Below are positions 33,053-41,865 of a DNA stretch of 64,000 bases, in pieces; position 1 is the first letter of the stretch, and each line of letters starts with the position of its first letter. The position numbers were made by a program, and so were the translations under genes. Source of the DNA: Prevotella sp. (lineage in GTDB: Bacteria > Bacteroidota > Bacteroidia > Bacteroidales > Bacteroidaceae). The stretch covers positions 1-64,000 of the forward strand of contig JAFYJN010000008.1 of the NCBI GenBank assembly GCA_017538105.1. Direction: 5' to 3'. Under the pieces are notes generated by a model. It had not been told where the DNA came from, did not search any database, and saw only the letters and a program-made list of their open reading frames with translations.

Positions 33053-34246
33053 CTAAGGATGTATACAGAAGAAATGGAATTCATGGTTGTATTTTTTGGG
33101 GGCTGTCGTCAAGAATTGAGGATTAAGCAGGTGTTCCATATAATAGCCATTTGGGACGTTCCATTGACCCATATTGACATGAATCATATCATAATTGTCA
33201 TAGTACTTTTTATATCCATCAATGATGTATGCGTGACCTTTTCCTCTTTCCCATAGTCCGAGAAAATCAGATTTTGTCCTTGAACAAGCCAACACAATCC
33301 CATTTGGATAATCTCTTAGGGTCGACCTGATATACTGAGGACCTTCTTCCATAATCATAGTGCCGTTTCTGGTGAATAGAGGAACAGCATCTTCTGTATC
33401 AGCAGAACTGCCATCATCACCATAGTCCATGTCAACAGCGATTCCTATAAGATGAATAAACCTTGCGACAGTATCGCAGATTTCAGGGTAATAATATTCA
33501 TAATCAATATTTTTGAAAAGAATCATATTATCATAATTCAAGGGAAGTCCATTGAAATTATTTGTATGCCGGGTCACAGTAAACGCTTGAGCGGTTGCCA
33601 CAGCAACACATCCCGCATAATTACTGGGGCAATATCTTGCAAAAACTCCTTGTTGTTTCCATTCTACCTGAACTTTCGGCAAGACCTCTTCTTCCAACTC
33701 CCAAAGTGGATTTGGTTGCCAAGTGACAGGTTCATGGCCATCTGGGGCATTCCAACATTCAATGTCAATCATTCGTGACAGAATTAAATTCATCGGGTTC
33801 TCGTCAATGTCCCTATTAACAAAACCTGAAAATGTGAAATTATTATCTTCCAATTCTGCAACTACTTCTGGAGCTGTTGCATATGCTGGAATTAGAATTG
33901 TTCCATCGCCAATGTTGGCGGCATATACAAGTGTATCAGGAAAATTGATAGAGTCCTCATAACTTATAAGTGAGGCATTTATAGCATCACGACGACGAAA
34001 AACTTGTATTTCCGGGGAATTGTTATTGCCGCTGATATGGCGCTTGTTCCTTTTGATAGAAGCATTGTGTTCGCAATAATGACTAACAATATTGTTTACT
34101 TCATCTAATGATCTAACGCTTATCTCTTCTATTATTGGATTTGAAGTGTTGTTTACTTGGAAGGGTAAACTATTCTCTAATCCATCATTACAAGATATAC
34201 TCGTCAACAGTATGGCAAATAAGATAAGAATGTGAATTCGTTTCAT
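33053..34246 (-). CDS. C10 family (streptopain-like) cysteine peptidase, lipoprotein
   Basis: The 397-residue protein has a lipobox Cys19 (LLTSISC), a pro-region of roughly 170 residues, and a C10 catalytic domain. The oxyanion Gln and pocket are in VEWKQQGVFARYCP, the nucleophile Cys213 is in NYAGCVAVATAQAF, the partner His338 is in GKGHAYIIDGY, and the closing motif is HVNMGQWNVPNGYY. This is the family of streptopain (SpeB) and Prevotella interpain A. Unlike those secreted enzymes this one should stay membrane-anchored. Many family members have the variant HAW; here it is HAY. Location beside the RHS cluster may be incidental. Confidence 0.85.
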   Translation of the reverse strand: MKRIHILILFAILLTSISCNDGLENSLPFQVNNTSNPIIEEISVRSLDEVNNIVSHYCEHNASIKRNKRHISGNNNSPEIQVFRRRDAINASLISYEDSINFPDTLVYAANIGDGTILIPAYATAPEVVAELEDNNFTFSGFVNRDIDENPMNLILSRMIDIECWNAPDGHEPVTWQPNPLWELEEEVLPKVQVEWKQQGVFARYCPSNYAGCVAVATAQAFTVTRHTNNFNGLPLNYDNMILFKNIDYEYYYPEICDTVARFIHLIGIAVDMDYGDDGSSADTEDAVPLFTRNGTMIMEEGPQYIRSTLRDYPNGIVLACSRTKSDFLGLWERGKGHAYIIDGYKKYYDNYDMIHVNMGQWNVPNGYYMEHLLNPQFLTTAPKKYNHEFHFFCIHP

Positions 34247-34628
34247 AATGATGGAATTGGTATTTTTGTTTATTATATGAATTTAACATAGTTCATCTTA
34301 GGAAGGGGGGTAGGCGGATTACCACTTCATGGTAATGAGAGGAATAGTATTATTATGGTTCATAATGTTTCTTAAAAATCCGCCGCGCCCGCCGGGGAGA
34401 TGCACCTCCCCGGACGGACGGTTACGGCGGCAGTAAAATCAGTCCATATAATGTTTTCAACTTCTGCAAGTTCCAGTTGAAAGGAGTTAAAAGAAGTAAG
34501 GAGAAGTTAGATGGAGTTAGAACCCAATAGCCCAGAGACCATCAATGGATTTGATTACTGACCCCACCCCTATCCCCTCCCCTACAAGGGAGGGAAACTG
34601 AAGGGGATGAATGTTTAGTGAAAAGGGG
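34247..34628. other. Intergenic region with repeat-like tracts
   Basis: This 382-bp gap holds no convincing gene. It contains a GC-rich stretch at 34380-34435 (inverted CCGCC/GGCGG and CCCCGG units), a purine-rich GGAGTTAAAAGAAG tract near 34482-34521, and a CCCTCCCCTACAAGGGAGGG palindrome near 34571-34594. The last two belong to repeat families that recur elsewhere in the window. No TAnnTTTG element was found before the C10 peptidase gene. Confidence 0.55.
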
Positions 34629-34979
34629 TTAGAAGAAACCGTAAAGATTCGTATCGGGTGTGTTCAACTCGATGACGTATTTCTCGGCGTTTTGTTGCTC
34701 GGTGAGCACAATGTTTTCTACAGAACCTAAAGAGAGGTCCATCACACGGTGGCAGATGACTTCATTAGCAGTGTTGCGGATAACAACATCAGTAATGCCT
34801 ATGTCATCCGATGATGACACGGTAATCTCATTGTCATCGCATTCTACGGACACGGGTATCTCCGTACGTCCAACTTGATCATTTGACCCGTTGTCGTCGT
34901 TGTTGAGTTCGATGTTGTCTGCCCATAGGCAACAGGCAACAAAACATGCCAGGCATGTCAAAAGGATTTTTTTCATCAT
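34629..34979 (-). CDS. DUF3244 domain-containing protein
   Basis: The 116-residue exported protein has a signal peptide (CLACFVACCLWAD) and a DUF3244-like body: RTEIPVSVECDDNEITVSSS followed by TDVVIRNTANEVICHRVMDL and a beta-rich end. The family is small, secreted, restricted to Bacteroidota and of unknown function, often beside TPR proteins, as here (35079-36656). It has its own promoter-like element about 30 bp upstream. Confidence 0.8.
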   Translation of the reverse strand: MMKKILLTCLACFVACCLWADNIELNNDDNGSNDQVGRTEIPVSVECDDNEITVSSSDDIGITDVVIRNTANEVICHRVMDLSLGSVENIVLTEQQNAEKYVIELNTPDTNLYGFF

Positions 34980-35007
34980 AATAAAATTATTAGGTTGTTA
35001 TTTGTTG

Positions 35008-35015
35008 CAAATCTA
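35008..35015 (-). promoter_or_regulatory. -7 element of the DUF3244 gene
   Basis: TAGATTTG followed by CAAC on the minus strand fits TAnnTTTG and lies 29 bp from the ATG. The -33 element is not clear. Confidence 0.5.
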
Positions 35016-35078
35016 TGAAAAACGACAAAAATCAACCTAATAATTCGTTCTGCATTTTTTCTGCATTTTACAATATGC

Positions 35079-36656
35079 TCATAATGAGCATATTATAGCG
35101 TCCCAATCTCCGCTTTTACCATTATCACCAAAAGACCTTTTATACAATCTTGTCTTCATGGAATGGATGGCCTTGTATGATTTAATCATTAAAAATGATA
35201 ACTCCTCCGTACCGAATCGCATTTTGGTGAGCATACATAATTGGTAATTGATCCTGCTCATCTTGGTGAGTTTCATACATTCATCATGGAAATGGGGAAA
35301 ATTCTTTTCGAAGAAAAAAAAGAAAGAATTCCACGTTTCCTCATTCATGTGCTTTTTTTCTTCTACCATTTTGCGCAAGAGACTTTGCCATTCCAAATAC
35401 TTTTCAGGATTCAGGCCTTTTTGATGTTTCTTTTCTTTAACAATATGTTCGTATTTTTCTATCTTTAACTGTAAAGCTTCTTTTTTCCGCCGGTTATATT
35501 TGTAGAGGAAGAAGATGGAAGCGGATAACAGGAGTACCAAAGATAATAAAAAGACAACGAGATTTCGCCTACGAAGAACTTCTTCTTTCAGACGGGCGTT
35601 CTCTTTCTCACGCAGTTGGTAATTGTATAATGATTGCATCCTGGCCACTGTCTCGGTGGCTGTGACATCTTCGACGGAGTCGTTCATCTCTACCCATTTC
35701 TGGTAATGGGTGATGGCTTGTGATAGATTGCCCTCTCGGACTTCATGTTCTGCCAGTCTGCGGTGGGCGTAGCGGATATTATTCACATTGCCCTCTTCCA
35801 ACAAGCGTTGCGCACACCAGATTAAAGAATCCTGCGGAATAACGTCTTTGTAGATATAACAGGCAATATTGAAGGTGGCGGTGCGGGTGTCAGGTGTCAG
35901 GTGATGAAGGGCCTGTTGGATGTATTTCCGGGCTGAATCGGGTTGGTGGAGATGGTGATAGGTGCGTGCTAACTGGTTGAGAACACTGGGTTGAACGGGC
36001 ATTGTTTCCGATTCCTCCATCAGACGAAGAGCAACCTTGAGCGTATCCAATGCGTTTTCCCGTTCGTTGAGAAAATTGTAGGCTGAGGATATTCCGGATA
36101 AAGCATAGATGGATCGTAAAGTATCGCCCGTTTCCTCAAAGCATGACTTTGCCTGCTGATATTCATGCAGACCTTCCTCGTTCAAATTCAAACTGATATA
36201 TAAATGACCCATTTGGTTGTGACATAATCCCCGTAACCGTGCATTTGTGAAGTCGGGTTGTATGACATCCAACATCTTTTGGAAATAACCAATTGCCTGT
36301 GGTGCATCGCCTAAGTCCATGTTGACACGTCCCCCGTAATAATAGGCTATGGGAAGTAGTTTTGGATCACCACCGTGTTCGTAATAGTCAAGCACGGTAC
36401 GTATGAGGCTGTCGGAGGTGTGGGGGATGTATGCCTTGTCGGCGGCCTTGATGCGAAGGAGACGGTAATACATCCGGTCAGCTTCAGGGGCTTGAGTCAT
36501 CTGTTCCACCAAACGGTCGAGGCTGTCAATGGCTGCCTTGGGATTCACATCACAGAGGCTGTCGGCCATGAGCAATGCAGCAGGATAATGATGTTTGCCC
36601 CCGCAGCCTATCAGCAGCAGAGAGAACAACAGCGGGAGGAGGAGCAGACGACGCAT
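35079..36656 (-). CDS. TPR lipoprotein with transmembrane segment and cytoplasmic tail
   Basis: The 525-residue protein has a lipobox (LLIGCGG) and about seven TPR-like helix pairs over residues 20-340. A single transmembrane helix (FLLSLVLLLSASIFFLYKYN, about 365-385) and a coiled-coil Lys/Glu-rich segment follow. The C-terminal region (MSRINYQLCMLTKMRFGTEE, then SFLMIKSYKAIHSMKTRLYK) looks like an HTH-type or DUF6377-like output. This resembles a sensor-like protein, with TPR outside and helix-turn-helix inside, common in Bacteroidota; its signal is unknown. It is paralogous to the truncated gene at 1-639. Confidence 0.85.
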   Translation of the reverse strand: MRRLLLLPLLFSLLLIGCGGKHHYPAALLMADSLCDVNPKAAIDSLDRLVEQMTQAPEADRMYYRLLRIKAADKAYIPHTSDSLIRTVLDYYEHGGDPKLLPIAYYYGGRVNMDLGDAPQAIGYFQKMLDVIQPDFTNARLRGLCHNQMGHLYISLNLNEEGLHEYQQAKSCFEETGDTLRSIYALSGISSAYNFLNERENALDTLKVALRLMEESETMPVQPSVLNQLARTYHHLHQPDSARKYIQQALHHLTPDTRTATFNIACYIYKDVIPQDSLIWCAQRLLEEGNVNNIRYAHRRLAEHEVREGNLSQAITHYQKWVEMNDSVEDVTATETVARMQSLYNYQLREKENARLKEEVLRRRNLVVFLLSLVLLLSASIFFLYKYNRRKKEALQLKIEKYEHIVKEKKHQKGLNPEKYLEWQSLLRKMVEEKKHMNEETWNSFFFFFEKNFPHFHDECMKLTKMSRINYQLCMLTKMRFGTEELSFLMIKSYKAIHSMKTRLYKRSFGDNGKSGDWDAIICSL

Positions 36657-36741
36657 GAATGAATGATATAAATTGCTGTTTTACAGCATTGTTAACAACT
36701 CTCTGACAAGTACTTGACGGGAGTCTGAGAAAAAGAAAATC

Positions 36742-36768
36742 CTAACAGTATGAAAATCAAACTGTTAG
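36742..36768 (-). terminator. Terminator of the tRNA-Gln transcript
   Basis: CTAACAG (36742-36748) pairs with CTGTTAG (36762-36768); on the minus strand it is followed by GATTTTCTTTTTC. It is 12 nt beyond the tRNA 3' end. Confidence 0.65.
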
Positions 36769-36779
36769 AATTCCTTCTC

Positions 36780-36852
36780 GTTGTCCAAGGCGGATTCGAA
36801 CCACCACAAACAGAACCAAAACCTGTTGTGCTACCATTACACCATTGGACAA
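36780..36852 (-). tRNA. tRNA-Gln (anticodon TTG)
   Basis: On the minus strand the 73-nt sequence folds into a cloverleaf. The acceptor is TTGTCCA/TGGACAA, and the anticodon stem is ACAGG/TCTGT around the loop TTTTGGT. The T-arm contains GGTTCGAATCC. Anticodon TTG reads CAA, so the tRNA is glutamine. CCA is not encoded. Confidence 0.93.
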
Positions 36853-36869
36853 TCGCAAAAATGCGGATG

Positions 36870-36901
36870 CAAAGGTAGTGGTTTTTTATACCACCACCAA
36901 A
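36870..36901 (-). promoter_or_regulatory. Promoter of tRNA-Gln
   Basis: On the minus strand TTTG (36898-36901), 20 bp and TACCTTTG (36870-36877) fit the consensus. The element lies between tyrS and the tRNA, so the tRNA is transcribed independently of tyrS. Confidence 0.7.
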
Positions 36902-36916
36902 TTTTTCCGCACTTTT

Positions 36917-38224
36917 TTATTTCACCGTCACCAGATAGTAATTCTTCTTGCCACGCTGAACAAGCAAATAATGGCCATCGATGAGATCGTCGGCTGTGAC
37001 GGGACGATCGAAGGCGGTCAGTTTCTCCTTGTTGAGCGACACGCCGCCACCCTGAACCATTTTGCGCATTTCACCACGGCTGGGGAAGACGGGCACATCT
37101 TCACGGGTGAACAACTCCACGGCAGGCGCACCGAGCGCCTCTTTCGGAAGGTCGAAGTGGGGAACACCCTCGAAGATGTCGAGCAGCGTCTGCTCATCGA
37201 GTTTCTCCAACGCCTCCTTGGTCGACTTGCCGAACAGGATGCCCGAGGCCTCGATGGCCATCTCCAGGTCAGCCTGAGAATGCACCATGACGGTCACCTC
37301 TTCGGCCAGACGCTTCTGCAACACGCGACGACCGGGATCCTGACGATGCTCTTCCACCAAGTCCTCGATGGTTTCTTTCTCCAACGAAGTGAAGATTTTG
37401 ATGTAACGCTCGGCGTCATCATCGCTCACATTGAGCCAGAACTGGTAGAATTTATAAGGTGTGGTGCGCTTCGGGTCAAGCCAAACATTGCCGCTCTCCG
37501 TCTTGCCGAACTTCTTGCCATCGGCCTTGGTGATGAGCGGACAGGTGAGGGCAAAAGCCTCGGCCTCGTTGCCCAGCGTGCGACGGATAAGCTCCGTGCC
37601 CGTGGTCATGTTGCCCCATTGATCGTTGCCACCTAATTGCAACTTACACCCTTTGTTCTGATACAGATAAAGGAAGTCGTAACCTTGCAGCAACTGATAG
37701 GTGAACTCGGTGAACGACAGTCCATCGCGTGCCGTGCCGTTAAGACGCTGCTGCACGCTATCCTTGGCCATCATGTAGTTGACGGTGATATGCTTGCCTA
37801 CGGTGCGGGCAAAATCGAGGAAAGTGAAGTCCTTCATCCAATCGTAGTTGTTGACCATCTCGGCGGCATTGGCGTCGGTGCTCTCGAAATCGAGGAATTT
37901 CGCCACCTGACGCTTGATGGCTTCCTGGTTGTGGTAGAGCGTGTCACTGTCGAGCAGGTTGCGCTCCTGGCTCTTGCCTGACGGGTCGCCAATCATACCG
38001 GTGGCACCACCCACGAGGATGATGGGTTTATGGCCACAACGCTGCAAATGACGCAGCATCATGATACCACAGAGGTGACCAATATGAAGTGAGTCGGCAG
38101 TGGGGTCGGTACCCAGGTAGGCCGTCACCATCTCTTTCTGCAACAGCTCTTCGGTACCTGGCATAATCTGCGCCAGCATACCACGCCATTTCAACTCTTC
38201 AACAAAATTCTTTCTCATCTCCAT
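36917..38224 (-). CDS. tyrS: Tyrosyl-tRNA synthetase
   Basis: TyrRS charges tRNA-Tyr with tyrosine. The 435-residue class I synthetase shows HIGH as [13 protein letters not shown] and the KMSKS loop as KFGKTESGN. It also has the family stretch [18 protein letters not shown] and a C-terminal S4 RNA-binding domain (about residues 365-430: [20 protein letters not shown]). The KFGKT variant is the usual one in this branch. It ends a minus-strand run with metK, DUF4271, hemD, rnpA and yidD. Confidence 0.97.
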   Translation of the reverse strand: MEMRKNFVEELKWRGMLAQIMPGTEELLQKEMVTAYLGTDPTADSLHIGHLCGIMMLRHLQRCGHKPIILVGGATGMIGDPSGKSQERNLLDSDTLYHNQEAIKRQVAKFLDFESTDANAAEMVNNYDWMKDFTFLDFARTVGKHITVNYMMAKDSVQQRLNGTARDGLSFTEFTYQLLQGYDFLYLYQNKGCKLQLGGNDQWGNMTTGTELIRRTLGNEAEAFALTCPLITKADGKKFGKTESGNVWLDPKRTTPYKFYQFWLNVSDDDAERYIKIFTSLEKETIEDLVEEHRQDPGRRVLQKRLAEEVTVMVHSQADLEMAIEASGILFGKSTKEALEKLDEQTLLDIFEGVPHFDLPKEALGAPAVELFTREDVPVFPSRGEMRKMVQGGGVSLNKEKLTAFDRPVTADDLIDGHYLLVQRGKKNYYLVTVK

Positions 38225-38272
38225 ATATTTTTGAATCTTTTAATATTTTAATTTTTTTAATCTTTTAATCCC

Positions 38273-38524
38273 CTACGGTACCGGGTCGTAACCGCTTCCA
38301 CCCCATGGGTGACACCTGAGAATACGCCTTATGGCCAAGTAAAGACCCTTGAACGGACCGTGCTTAACCAGAGCCTGACGAGCATATTCCGAACAGGTAG
38401 GTGTGAACCGACACGATGGCGGTGTGAGCGGTGATATGCACACTTGGTAGAAACGAATAGGAAGGAGCAGCAACCATACCAATACCTTCTTTACGAACGA
38501 CCACACCTTTTTTAATATCATCAT
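38273..38524 (-). CDS. yidD: Membrane protein insertion efficiency factor YidD
   Basis: YidD helps YidC-dependent membrane protein insertion. This protein of about 83 residues has an N-terminal amphipathic helix, the Cys-containing core [20 protein letters not shown] and the terminal [13 protein letters not shown], all diagnostic. I choose the ATG at 38524 because it overlaps the rnpA stop as ATGA; an ATG 12 bp upstream would extend the protein by four residues. The rnpA-yidD order is the classical one. Confidence 0.9.
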   Translation of the reverse strand: MMILKKVWSFVKKVLVWLLLLPIRFYQVCISPLTPPSCRFTPTCSEYARQALVKHGPFKGLYLAIRRILRCHPWGGSGYDPVP

Positions 38525-38925
38525 AACCGTTCGCATAACCGCTCAAGTAAGTTGGTCATCTTAGCGGACACGGTAGCGGAATCGCACAAACAACTATCCA
38601 GCCATACGAAAGCCAGCAGGAGCGTCTCTTCTGGATGTGTCTCCATCAGTCGGCCTACATCAGCCTTGACATGACGGTAAGCCTCGCGCACCTGCCGTTT
38701 CACCCTATTACGCTTCACGGCACGCTTGAAACAACGCTTAGGCACACTCACCATCATGCGCAACGGCACACCATCATGACCGCGGGGCACCATCGTATAG
38801 ACCATCCGTAACGGATAAGCGGCCAGCGAACGACTGGCGCCACCAAAGAGCAGGTCTATCTCCTTGCGGTTACACAGACGCTCTTTCTTGGGCAGGGTGA
38901 ACAATCCCAGAGCGGCCATCAACAA
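38521..38925 (-). CDS. rnpA: Ribonuclease P protein component
   Basis: RnpA is the protein subunit of RNase P, which matures the 5' end of tRNAs. The 134-residue basic protein has the family motif [17 protein letters not shown] and an N-terminal [17 protein letters not shown]. It follows hemD after 5 bp and overlaps yidD. The gene is not next to rpmH or dnaA as in many bacteria. Confidence 0.95.
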   Translation of the reverse strand: MLMAALGLFTLPKKERLCNRKEIDLLFGGASRSLAAYPLRMVYTMVPRGHDGVPLRMMVSVPKRCFKRAVKRNRVKRQVREAYRHVKADVGRLMETHPEETLLLAFVWLDSCLCDSATVSAKMTNLLERLCERL

Positions 38926-38930
38926 AGGGA

Positions 38931-39677
38931 TTATTTATTCTTTTTCAGATAAGCACGCAGAGCGCTTGTCATGGAAGGATATTCCGGCGTAGGAGCATTC
39001 AGGTCAAGACGCAAGCCCTGATCGGACACCTCCTTGGCCGTGGCGGGACCAAAAGCGGCTATACGGATGTCGCCTTGTTTGAAATCAGGGAAATTCTTGG
39101 TGAGCGACTTGATGCCCGTGGGACTGAAGAACAGGAGCATGTCGTAGTCGAACGCAGCCACCTCCTCTTCAGTGAAATCGTTGCTCACAGTGCGGTACAT
39201 CACACATTCCGTATGTTGTAATTTCTTGGCATCGAGCAGGTCCTTCACCTCGCTGTTGTTAACATCGCTCATGGGCACGAGATACTTCTCGGTCTTGTGC
39301 TTCACCATAGTGGGCACCAAGTCGATGATTTTGCCCGTGGTGCCGAAGAACACCTTGCGCTTGCGATATTGAACATATTTCTGGATATACAACGCGATGG
39401 TTTCCGTAACACAGAAATATTTCATGTCTTCGGGAATGGTCAGACGAAGCTCCTTGGCCAAAGTAAAGAAATGATCAATGGCGTGGCGAGATGTGAAGAC
39501 CACTGCCGTATGGCTCAGGATACTCACTTTCTGGTGGCGAAAATCCTTTGCTGTGATACCTTCCACCTTAATGAATGGGCGAAACACCAATTCCACTCCG
39601 AATTCCTCTGCTATGTCGTAATACGGCGATTTGGAACTGGTGGGCTGAGGTTGTGAAACCAAGATTTTCTTAATCAT
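38931..39677 (-). CDS. hemD: Uroporphyrinogen-III synthase
   Basis: HemD closes the ring to uroporphyrinogen III in haem and corrinoid synthesis. This 248-residue protein matches the divergent Bacteroidota form: KKILVSQPQPTSSKSPYYDI at the N-terminus, AVVFTSRHAIDHFF, and LFFSPTGIKSL with AAFGPATAKEV near the C-terminus. Family conservation is low, so the call rests on these and on the flanking DUF4271 and rnpA genes. It starts 8 bp after the DUF4271 stop. Confidence 0.88.
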   Translation of the reverse strand: MIKKILVSQPQPTSSKSPYYDIAEEFGVELVFRPFIKVEGITAKDFRHQKVSILSHTAVVFTSRHAIDHFFTLAKELRLTIPEDMKYFCVTETIALYIQKYVQYRKRKVFFGTTGKIIDLVPTMVKHKTEKYLVPMSDVNNSEVKDLLDAKKLQHTECVMYRTVSNDFTEEEVAAFDYDMLLFFSPTGIKSLTKNFPDFKQGDIRIAAFGPATAKEVSDQGLRLDLNAPTPEYPSMTSALRAYLKKNK

Positions 39678-39685
39678 TCCTTGTC

Positions 39686-40495
39686 TTAAAAATTGAATTT
39701 CAAATACTCCTTAAAAAACGCCATCAAACCGTACAAAACGACAAGAGGCATCATTTCGAGGGCACAAAAGTACAAAAAAATTTGCAAAAAGGAACCTCTT
39801 CGACGAAAAAAGATGATAAATGACTTGTAAAAAGCCGCCATTTTCGACAAAATGATGACAATTCCGACATAAATGACCACTATTCCGACAGGAATTGACA
39901 TATATGGAAACACCAACACCACGGGATAAAGGAACACCCCCTCCAAGGCTGTGAGCAACAGAAGCGACTTATGCCATTGTAAATTTTTTTTATTGTCGAA
40001 AAACACCCAGTCGATGAAAACATAGGCACATATCTTCAACAAGAAATACAACAGCACACCGCCTATGAAAACAAATAACAGGGTTTGGTGAGGAAGGAAC
40101 AAGAAACGTATGGTTTCCTGCCGACTGACGAACAGGTAACACCCCAGGCCAAACACCAACACGGTGTTCAGTCCCAGGAGCCACAGTCCGCGCAGCTCCG
40201 TCTTCGTGTCGGGCACGGTCGTTACACGTGCTTTCTCATAGTGGAAAAAGCCCTTGAGATGACGACGAAAGAACTTGCCGCTGCTTGAGAAAGCCACCAT
40301 CATAAGCAGTAGGCAAACGATATAGATAAAGATGACCCAACTGTCGGTACTTACGGAATAAGGGAGCGGATCGCCCCCCTCCCCTATCGGCACCATACCT
40401 TCAATGACAGACGTGTCAGCCTTGAAACCTCCCACCACGGCATCGCCGTAATGGGAAAGCGGCATGGAGAACAGACTGTCGTTGGGGAAAGCCAT
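39686..40495 (-). CDS. DUF4271 domain-containing membrane protein
   Basis: The 269-residue protein has about six hydrophobic segments (for example WVIFIYIVCLLLMMVAFSS and FGLGCYLFVSRQ) and the character of DUF4271. The family is found next to hemD in Bacteroidota. Its function is unknown. The order metK, DUF4271, hemD suggests one transcript; the gap from metK is 19 bp. Confidence 0.85.
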   Translation of the reverse strand: MAFPNDSLFSMPLSHYGDAVVGGFKADTSVIEGMVPIGEGGDPLPYSVSTDSWVIFIYIVCLLLMMVAFSSSGKFFRRHLKGFFHYEKARVTTVPDTKTELRGLWLLGLNTVLVFGLGCYLFVSRQETIRFLFLPHQTLLFVFIGGVLLYFLLKICAYVFIDWVFFDNKKNLQWHKSLLLLTALEGVFLYPVVLVFPYMSIPVGIVVIYVGIVIILSKMAAFYKSFIIFFRRRGSFLQIFLYFCALEMMPLVVLYGLMAFFKEYLKFNF

Positions 40496-40514
40496 GACTC
40501 AAGGAAAAAAGAGA

Positions 40515-41777
40515 TTATGCCAAGCCAAAAGCCTCGCGGATGGTGTCCACCTCATCAAGTTTCTCCCATGTGAAAAGCTCCACCTCCATCACCTTCGTCT
40601 CATGGTAATGGCTGGTGAATTCTTTCATCACCTTGCGGCACTCACGTCCCATATGGCCGTAGGCCGCCGTTTCCAGATAAATGGGCTGGCGCAACTTGAA
40701 GCGCTCTTCTATGCCTCGGGGGGTGAGATTGAAATGTTTGCGTATCCATCGGGCTATCTCACCGTCGCTCATGGAAACATGGCTACGCCCGTAGGTGTTC
40801 ACATAGACACTCACAGGCTGCGCCACACCGATGGCATAACTCACCTGCACCAACATCTCGTCACTCACACCGGCAGCCACCATGTTCTTGGCGATATGGC
40901 GGGCGGCATAGGCTGCCGAACGGTCCACCTTGCTGGAGTCCTTGCCTGAGAAAGCGCCACCACCATGCGCACCCTTGCCACCATAGGTGTCGACGATAAT
41001 CTTGCGGCCCGTAAGACCCGTGTCGCCGTGTGGGCCACCGATGACAAACTTGCCCGTGGGGTTGACAAAATATTTGATGTCGGGGTTGAAGAGATTCAGC
41101 ACCTGTTGACTGGTGACACGTGCCTTCACGCGGGGTATGAGGATATTGATGACATCCTGACGTATCTGGGCGAGCATGCGCTCGTCGTCGTCAAGGAACT
41201 CATCATGTTGCGTCGACACGACGATGGTGTCGATGCGGCGCGGCACATTGTCATCGCCATATTCGATGGTCACCTGACTCTTTGAGTCGGGACGCAGATA
41301 GGTCATCTCCTTCCCTTCCTTACGGATGGCGGCCAATGTCTCCATCAGTAGGTGGGAGAGATAGAGCGACACGGGCATGTAACTGTCGGTTTCCGCCGTG
41401 GCATAGCCGAACATCATGCCTTGGTCGCCAGCGCCTTGTTCGGCAGGCGTGGCACGGTCAACACCACGGTTGATGTCACCGCTCTGCTCATGGATGGCGG
41501 TGAGAACACCACACGAGTTGCCGTCGAACTGATATTCCGACTTGGTATAACCAATACGGTTGATGGTGCGGCGGGCGATGGTCTGAAGGTCAATGTATGC
41601 CTCGGAGTGCACCTCACCCATGATGATTACCTGACCAGTGGTCACAAAGGTTTCAATGGCGCATCGGGCCTGGTCGTCATAGGCCAGGAACTGGTCCAGC
41701 AGAGCGTCGCTAATTTGGTCGGCCACCTTGTCGGGATGACCTTCCGACACCGATTCTGATGTGAAAAGATATGGCAT
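40515..41777 (-). CDS. metK: S-adenosylmethionine synthetase
   Basis: MetK makes S-adenosylmethionine from methionine and ATP. The 420-residue product has the motifs [32 protein letters not shown], and the Gly-rich loop [16 protein letters not shown] start at the ATG at 41777; the ATG at 41807 would overlap the -7 element at 41805-41812. It heads a likely operon with DUF4271, hemD, rnpA, yidD and tyrS. Confidence 0.97.
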   Translation of the reverse strand: MPYLFTSESVSEGHPDKVADQISDALLDQFLAYDDQARCAIETFVTTGQVIIMGEVHSEAYIDLQTIARRTINRIGYTKSEYQFDGNSCGVLTAIHEQSGDINRGVDRATPAEQGAGDQGMMFGYATAETDSYMPVSLYLSHLLMETLAAIRKEGKEMTYLRPDSKSQVTIEYGDDNVPRRIDTIVVSTQHDEFLDDDERMLAQIRQDVINILIPRVKARVTSQQVLNLFNPDIKYFVNPTGKFVIGGPHGDTGLTGRKIIVDTYGGKGAHGGGAFSGKDSSKVDRSAAYAARHIAKNMVAAGVSDEMLVQVSYAIGVAQPVSVYVNTYGRSHVSMSDGEIARWIRKHFNLTPRGIEERFKLRQPIYLETAAYGHMGRECRKVMKEFTSHYHETKVMEVELFTWEKLDEVDTIREAFGLA

Positions 41778-41804
41778 AGTGTGATGATTATATGTTTGAG
41801 GGTG

Positions 41805-41812
41805 CAAAGGTA
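41805..41812 (-). promoter_or_regulatory. -7 element of the metK promoter; fixes its start
   Basis: TACCTTTG followed by CAC on the minus strand fits the consensus, 28 bp from the metK ATG at 41777. No TTTG occurs at the optimal upstream spacing. Confidence 0.6.
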
Positions 41813-41865
41813 CGATTTTTTATTCATATCGCTCCTTGCACCCTCAAGAAAAATGGATTATTTCT

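Noticed and set aside
33053-33256. A small plus-strand open frame at the 3' end of the C10 gene
   Set aside because: It is antisense to the conserved His338 region of a recognised peptidase.
41778-41865. SAM riboswitch before metK
   Set aside because: The predicted leader is under 40 nt, too short for any known SAM riboswitch class.
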